This document shows, one piece after another, positions 6,339 through 10,293 of a stretch of 10,293 bases of DNA. Where the stretch lies: contig JAHZFC010000017.1 in NCBI GenBank assembly GCA_019421525.1, positions 1 through 10,293 of the forward strand, written 5' to 3'. Positions within the stretch are counted from its first letter, which is position 1. Every line of letters starts with the position of its first letter. This DNA is from Clostridiales bacterium. Lineage in GTDB: Bacteria; Bacillota; Clostridia; Oscillospirales; Oscillospiraceae. Position numbers and translations under genes: made by a program. The notes beneath the pieces were generated by a model. The model was not told where the DNA came from and searched no databases. It saw nothing but the letters and a program-made list of their open reading frames with translations.

Positions 6339-6366
6339 TTGACAGGCGGTAGTATACTGGTACTAT
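6339..6366 (+). promoter_or_regulatory. Predicted promoter of the ABC exporter operon
   Basis: A perfect -35 box, TTGACA (6339-6344), lies 16 bases from TACTAT (6361-6366). The expected transcript starts near 6373 and reaches AAGGAGG at 6386-6392 and the ATG at 6400, so the leader is short (about 27 nt). Confidence 0.7.
6348..6366. promoter_or_regulatory. Repeat motif within the ABC promoter spacer
   Basis: GGTAGTAT (6348-6355) and GGTACTAT (6359-6366) are near-identical direct repeats, 7 of 8, one helical turn (11 bp) apart. The same bases also read as an inverted repeat TAGTA-N6-TACTA (6350-6365). The motif fills the spacer and -10 box, so a regulator binding here would control exporter expression. 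This may be an operator, or chance from the -10 box itself. Confidence 0.4.
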
Positions 6367-6399
6367 CCTGACGTTGATATAAAGGAAGGAGGCTCCGCC

Positions 6400-8145
6400 A
6401 TGGGCGATCTGAGACCCATCTTTTCCTACCTCAAGCCCTACCGCAGAGAGCTGACCGCAGCGGTGGTGCTGCTGCTGGCGGAATGTATGTTTGAAATGGT
6501 CATCCCACTGCTGATGACCGGCATCGTGGACATCGGCGTGCCGGAGCGGGACATCGGCTTTCTCTGGCGCCAGGGGGGGCTGATGGCCCTGTGCGCCGTG
6601 CTGGCCCTGATCACAGGGCTGCTCTACGCCCGGTTCGCCGCCCGGGCGGCCTACGGCTTCGGCGCCCAGCTGCGGCTGGCGGAGTATCGAAAGATGCAGA
6701 ACTACGCCTTTTCCAACCTGGACCGTTTCTCCACCGCCTCCCTGGTCACCCGGCTGACCGGCGATGTCACCGTCATGCAGAACGCGGTGAACGCCGGCCT
6801 GCGGCCGCTGGTGCGCAGCCCGGTGATGCTGTTCATGGGGGTGGGGATGTCCTTTGTGCTCAACCCCCGGCTGGCCCTGGTCTTTGTGGTGGCCGCCCCT
6901 GTCCTGGGGGCTGTCCTGGCCCTCATCGTACATAAGGTCAGCCCCCTCTACACCCGCCAGCAGAGGGCGGTGGACCATGTGAACAGCCGCCTTCAGGAGG
7001 GGCTGACCGCCATCCGGGCGGTGAAGGCCTTCGTCCGGGGGGAGTACGAGGAGGAGCAATTCGACGAGGTGAACCAAGAGCTCATGGCGGCCAGCCGGGA
7101 CACCTTCCGCTTTGCCCAGCTGAATATGCCCGCCTTCCAGATGGTGATGTACACCTGCGTGGTGCTGATCATGTGGTTCGGCGGGCGGTCCATCATGGTG
7201 GGCAGCATGACCGTGGGGGAGCTGACGGGCTTCCTCAGCTATGTGCTCCAGGTGATGAACTCGCTGATGATGATCTCCAACGTGTTCTTGCTGCTCACCC
7301 GCTCGCTGGCCAGTGCCCGGCGCATCCGTGAGGTGCTGGAGGAGGTGCCCGCGCTGACCGACCCGGCAGATCCGGTGACCGAGGTGGCCGACGGCTCCAT
7401 CGAGTTCCGGAACGTGTCCTTCCGCTACGGCGCCCACGCCCAAAAGGACGCTTTGTCCCATGTGGACCTGCACATCCCCGCCGGGCAGACGGTGGGGATC
7501 ATCGGGGGCACAGGCTCGGCCAAGAGCACCCTGGTCCAGCTCATCCCCCGGCTGTACGACGCCACTCAGGGCCAGGTGCTGGTGGGGGGACGGGACGTGC
7601 GGGAGTACGGCCTGGCCTCCCTGCGGGACGCGGTGGGCATCGTGCTGCAAAAGAACGTGCTCTTCTCCGGCACCATCCGGGACAATTTGAAGTGGGGCGA
7701 CCCGGACGCCACGGACGAGCAGCTGTGGGAGGCCTGCCGCATGGCCTGCGCCGACGAGTTCCTCTCCCGGATGCCCGATGGGCTGGACACCGATCTGGGC
7801 CAGGGGGGCGTGAATGTCTCCGGCGGGCAGAAGCAGCGTTTGTGTATCGCCCGCACCCTGCTGAAAAAGCCCAAGGTACTGATCTTCGACGACTCCACCT
7901 CCGCCGTGGACACCGCCACCGAGGCCAAGATCCGCGCCGCTCTGGCCAGTCTTACCGACGTGACCAAGCTCATCATCGCCCAGCGGGTGACCTCGGTGAT
8001 GGAGGCCGACCAGATCGTCATACTGGACGACGGCAGGGTCCACGCCGTGGGCACCCACCAGGACCTTCTGGCCCGGGACCCCATCTACCAGGAGATCTAC
8101 TATTCCCAGCAGAGAGGAGGTCAGGACCATGGCCAGGACCTTTAA
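6400..8145 (+). CDS. ABC exporter half-transporter, degenerate-site subunit (BmrC/TM287-like)
   Basis: A 581-residue membrane protein: an N-terminal six-helix exporter domain (about 1-320) fused to a nucleotide-binding domain (about 335-570). It forms one half of a heterodimeric ATP-driven exporter of drugs or lipophilic compounds in the plasma membrane. Motifs are Walker A GGTGSAKST (369-377, Ala374 where Gly is usual), Q-loop Q417, signature VSGGQ (473-477) and Walker B LIFDD (D497). D498 replaces the catalytic Glu, and Q528 replaces the switch-loop His in IIAQRVTS. These are the changes known for the TM287/BmrC/LmrC side, where ATP is held but scarcely hydrolysed. Its intact signature serves the partner's active site. 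AAGGAGG lies 7 bases before ATG and a TTGACA promoter lies upstream. It overlaps the next gene by 17 bases, suggesting coupled translation. The substrate cannot be told from sequence. Confidence 0.94.
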   Translation: MGDLRPIFSYLKPYRRELTAAVVLLLAECMFEMVIPLLMTGIVDIGVPERDIGFLWRQGGLMALCAVLALITGLLYARFAARAAYGFGAQLRLAEYRKMQNYAFSNLDRFSTASLVTRLTGDVTVMQNAVNAGLRPLVRSPVMLFMGVGMSFVLNPRLALVFVVAAPVLGAVLALIVHKVSPLYTRQQRAVDHVNSRLQEGLTAIRAVKAFVRGEYEEEQFDEVNQELMAASRDTFRFAQLNMPAFQMVMYTCVVLIMWFGGRSIMVGSMTVGELTGFLSYVLQVMNSLMMISNVFLLLTRSLASARRIREVLEEVPALTDPADPVTEVADGSIEFRNVSFRYGAHAQKDALSHVDLHIPAGQTVGIIGGTGSAKSTLVQLIPRLYDATQGQVLVGGRDVREYGLASLRDAVGIVLQKNVLFSGTIRDNLKWGDPDATDEQLWEACRMACADEFLSRMPDGLDTDLGQGGVNVSGGQKQRLCIARTLLKKPKVLIFDDSTSAVDTATEAKIRAALASLTDVTKLIIAQRVTSVMEADQIVILDDGRVHAVGTHQDLLARDPIYQEIYYSQQRGGQDHGQDL

Positions 8146-9985
8146 CGGCAAGCGCCCGGAGAACCTGGGCCACACCCTCAAGCGGCTGTTCGCCTATCTG
8201 GGCCGCCACAAGGTGATGATCGCCCTGGTGGGGGTGCTGGCTGCGGTGAGCGCCACAGCCAACCTGCTGGGCACCTATATGATCCGGCCCATCGTCAACG
8301 ATTTCATCGGCCCGGGGGACTTAAAGGGCCTGATCCTGGGCGTGGCGGTGACCGCCGCCATCTACGGCACCGGGGCCCTGTCCACCCTGGGCTACACCCA
8401 GATCATGGTCCGTGCAGCCCAGAAGGTGCTCTACGACATCCGCCGGGACCTGTACGGCCACCTGCAAAAGCTCCCCCTGCGCTTCTTTGACCGGCAGCGC
8501 AAGGGCGACCTGATGAGCCTGTTCACCAACGACGTGGACACGGTGGCCGACGCGCTGAACAACAGCTTCGCCATGATCATCCAGAGTTTTATCCAGGTAG
8601 TGGGGACGCTGCTGCTGCTGTTTTTGCTCAACTGGCGGCTGTCCCTGGTGGTGGTGATCGGCTACGGGGCCATGTTGCTCTATATCCAGTTCAGCAGCCG
8701 CCGCAGCAAGCACTACTTCCGCCGGCAGCAGGCCAGCCTGGGCGACCTGGACGGCTACATCGAGGAGATGGTGGCCGGGCAGAAGGTGGTCAAGGTGTTC
8801 AACCACGAGCAGGCCGATCTGGAGGGCTTTATAGCGCGCAATGAGCGGCTCCGCAAAGAGGGCACCAGCGCCCAGAGCTACGCCGCCACCATGATCCCCG
8901 CGGTGGTGTCCATCTCCTATATCAACTACGCCGTCATCGCCGTGCTGGGCGGCCTGATGGTCATCTGGGGCTGGTCCGATGTGGGCAGCCTGGCCAGCTA
9001 CCTGGTCTTTGTCCGTCAGTCCGCCATGCCCATCAACCAGTTCACCCAGCAGGGCAACTTCCTGCTGGCCGCCCTGGCGGGCGCTGAGCGCATCTTCGCC
9101 GCCATGGAGGAGGAGCCGGAGGTGGACGAGGGCACGGTGGAGCTGGTGAACGTCCGCCAGGCACCAGACGGCGCCCTCGCACCCACAGCGGAAAAGACCG
9201 GCCGGTGGGCCTGGCGGGACACCGCCCGTCCGGATGTCCCTCTGGTCCCGCTCCGGGGTGATGTGCGCTTTGACCACGTCACCTTTGGCTATGAGCCCCG
9301 GCAGGTCATCCTCCAGGACATCAGCCTGTACGCCAAGCCCGGGCAGAAGATCGCCTTCGTGGGCTCCACCGGGGCGGGCAAGACCACCATCACCAACCTC
9401 ATCAACCGCTTCTATGACGTCCAGGGGGGGCGCATCACCTACGACGGCATCGACGTGCGCCACATCCAGAAGGACGACCTGCGCCGTTCTCTGGGCATCG
9501 TCCTCCAGGACACCCACCTGTTCACCGGCACGGTGGCGGACAACATCCGCTTCGGCAAGCTGGACGCCACCCGGGAGGAGATCGAACGGGCGGCAGCGAT
9601 CGCCAACGCCGACTCCTTCATCCGCCGTCTGCCCCAGGGGTATGACACCATGGTCACCGGAGACGGGGCCAACCTGAGCCAGGGCCAACGGCAGCTGCTG
9701 GCCATCGCCCGGGCGGCGGTTGCCGACCCGCCGGTGCTCATCCTGGACGAGGCCACCTCCTCCATCGATACCCGTACCGAGTCCCTTATCGAAAAGGGCA
9801 TGGACCAGCTCATGGAGGGGCGGACGGTGTTCGTCATCGCCCACCGGCTGAGCACCGTGCGCAATGCCGACGCCATCATCGTGCTGGAGCACGGCCGCAT
9901 CGTGGAGCGGGGCAGCCACGAGGAGCTGCTGGCCCAGAAGGGCGAGTATTACCAGCTCTATAACGGCATGTTCGAATTGTCTTAA
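8129..9985 (+). CDS. ABC exporter half-transporter, catalytic subunit (BmrD/TM288-like)
   Basis: A 618-residue partner of the preceding gene, with the same transmembrane-plus-ATPase layout. Its residues are canonical for catalysis: Walker A GSTGAGKT (412-419), Q-loop Q460, Walker B LILDE with D540 and catalytic E541, and switch His H572 in IAHRLST. Its signature is LSQGQ (516-520) instead of LSGGQ, the deviation seen in TM288 and BmrD. So the consensus site pairs this Walker A/B with the partner's VSGGQ, and the degenerate site pairs this LSQGQ with the partner's Asp498. An inserted linker of roughly 40 residues (about 335-380, Pro/Ala/Arg/Trp-rich, WAWRDTARPDVP) separates the two domains, and the partner lacks it. 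AGGAGG at 8115-8120, inside the end of the upstream gene, lies 8 bases before ATG. The operon ends here with a strong terminator. Its role is multidrug or lipid export, with no specific substrate assignable. Confidence 0.95.
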   Translation: MARTFNGKRPENLGHTLKRLFAYLGRHKVMIALVGVLAAVSATANLLGTYMIRPIVNDFIGPGDLKGLILGVAVTAAIYGTGALSTLGYTQIMVRAAQKVLYDIRRDLYGHLQKLPLRFFDRQRKGDLMSLFTNDVDTVADALNNSFAMIIQSFIQVVGTLLLLFLLNWRLSLVVVIGYGAMLLYIQFSSRRSKHYFRRQQASLGDLDGYIEEMVAGQKVVKVFNHEQADLEGFIARNERLRKEGTSAQSYAATMIPAVVSISYINYAVIAVLGGLMVIWGWSDVGSLASYLVFVRQSAMPINQFTQQGNFLLAALAGAERIFAAMEEEPEVDEGTVELVNVRQAPDGALAPTAEKTGRWAWRDTARPDVPLVPLRGDVRFDHVTFGYEPRQVILQDISLYAKPGQKIAFVGSTGAGKTTITNLINRFYDVQGGRITYDGIDVRHIQKDDLRRSLGIVLQDTHLFTGTVADNIRFGKLDATREEIERAAAIANADSFIRRLPQGYDTMVTGDGANLSQGQRQLLAIARAAVADPPVLILDEATSSIDTRTESLIEKGMDQLMEGRTVFVIAHRLSTVRNADAIIVLEHGRIVERGSHEELLAQKGEYYQLYNGMFELS

Positions 9986-10030
9986 TAGAAAAAAGTGGCC
10001 GGATGCTGTGCATCCGGCCACTTTTTTCTA
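9986..10030. terminator. 21-bp perfect bidirectional terminator
   Basis: The hairpin begins on the base after the TAA stop of the second ABC gene. The arms 9986-10006 and 10010-10030 are exactly complementary, with a TGT loop. The A-run of one arm and T-run of the other give a U tract in either direction. It also takes in the TAG stop of the convergent minus-strand gene. Confidence 0.92.
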
Positions 10031-10293
10031 TCTGTACTCCACATAGGTCTGGAGCTCTTCCCACTCCAGCTCCTTCTCCTCGATGGCGCTCCAGCTGGAG
10101 AATCTCTCCTCCAGCTGTGCCCAGGTCAGGTACCAGAACACATACTCGATGCCCAGATGGCAGGGCAGGATCTCCTCGATGATCGTCCTGAGCCGCTCAA
10201 ACTGATCCGGCACCCCCGGCACGTCGGGGAAATACACCTGCACATAGTTGGGCGTGCCTGTCTCTCTGGCTTTGGCATTGATGCCGCAGCCGG
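10028..10293 (-). CDS. Phage tail/baseplate-like protein, C-terminal end (partial)
   Basis: The frame is open from the right edge to TAG at 10028-10030 and gives 88 visible residues. The C-terminal part (LPCHLGIEYVFWYLTWAQLE, then repeated W-x-x-E-E-L/I segments ending TYVEYR) resembles the ends of putative phage tail proteins of the YmfQ/XkdU (DUF2313) kind. In that family a PAHL-x-x-x-Y motif and a Y-x-TWaqle motif close the protein. This is recognised by pattern only, so it is a moderate call. The GTG at 10243 is not taken as the start, because the sequence upstream (GINAKARETGTPNY) continues in the same style. If correct, a prophage or phage-tail-like particle cluster starts here and runs off the window. 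No integrase or attachment site is visible. Confidence 0.55.
   Translation of the reverse strand, partial: GCGINAKARETGTPNYVQVYFPDVPGVPDQFERLRTIIEEILPCHLGIEYVFWYLTWAQLEERFSSWSAIEEKELEWEELQTYVEYR

Larger units (their letters stand above)
6053..6399. promoter_or_regulatory. Divergent intergenic regulatory region (347 bases)
   Basis: No gene is seen here. The stretch holds the promoter and about 110-nt leader of the SLH gene (minus) and the promoter and ribosome site of the ABC operon (plus). It also has an 18-bp palindrome, leader hairpins, and a direct repeat GTCTGATC at 6076-6083 and 6093-6100. A further 7-bp inverted repeat AATTTCA/TGAAATT lies at 6234-6254. About 80 bases (6255-6338) show nothing I can assign. 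Confidence 0.7.

Noticed and set aside
6238..8181. Long minus-strand frame opposite the first ABC gene
   Set aside because: It is His/Gly/Gln-rich antisense translation of a clear ABC transporter. The sense strand has all the ABC motifs.
8321..10021. Long minus-strand frame opposite the second ABC gene
   Set aside because: It is antisense to a clearly conserved gene, with no start signals and no recognisable domain.
9986..10293. Prophage attachment site near the tail-like gene
   Set aside because: No tRNA end, integrase or matching direct repeat is visible within the window.

Overview
The window looks like chromosomal DNA from a GC-rich anaerobic Clostridia, most likely an Oscillospiraceae-type gut bacterium (Flavonifractor/Oscillibacter-like). 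This is inferred from four things: high GC coding, a desulfoferrodoxin plus rubrerythrin oxygen-defence pair, an SLH-anchored surface protein, and strong AGGAGG-type ribosome binding sites. No taxonomic marker gene is present, so the placement is tentative.

Layout. (1) 1-896, plus: the C-terminal half of a type-2 2-isopropylmalate synthase (leuA), followed by a terminator hairpin shared with the convergent gene. (2) 962-2609, minus: desulfoferrodoxin (dfx) upstream of rubrerythrin (rbr). They are separated by about 740 bases with no credible gene but at least six strong hairpins. Four of these have the same geometry (8-bp stem, 3-nt loop, 19 nt), and two of the four sit at the outer edges. 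The dfx promoter carries a Fur/PerR-like box. (3) 2773-3123, plus: a 116-residue lipoprotein with a Ser/Pro linker and a calcium-loop-like Asp/Asn motif. (4) 3203-6052, minus: a 949-residue secreted surface protein with GLUG-like repeats, a beta-helix region, a beta-repeat domain and three C-terminal SLH domains. (5) 6053-6399: a divergent regulatory region with two promoters, an 18-bp perfect palindrome over one -35 box, a repeat motif inside the other promoter, and leader hairpins. (6) 6400-9985, plus: two overlapping ABC exporter half-transporter genes whose active-site residues show a heterodimer with one degenerate and one catalytic ATP site (TM287/288, BmrC/BmrD type). They end in a 21-bp perfect terminator hairpin. 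(7) 10028-10293, minus: the C-terminal end of what looks like a phage tail/baseplate protein, so a prophage or tail-like cluster may begin at the right edge.

How the parts work together. dfx (superoxide to peroxide) and rbr (peroxide to water) form a two-step, NAD(P)H-linked oxygen-stress pathway typical of strict anaerobes. The ABC pair forms one exporter. The lipoprotein and SLH protein are cell-envelope proteins facing each other across a shared terminator. The least explained part is the structured insert between dfx and rbr.
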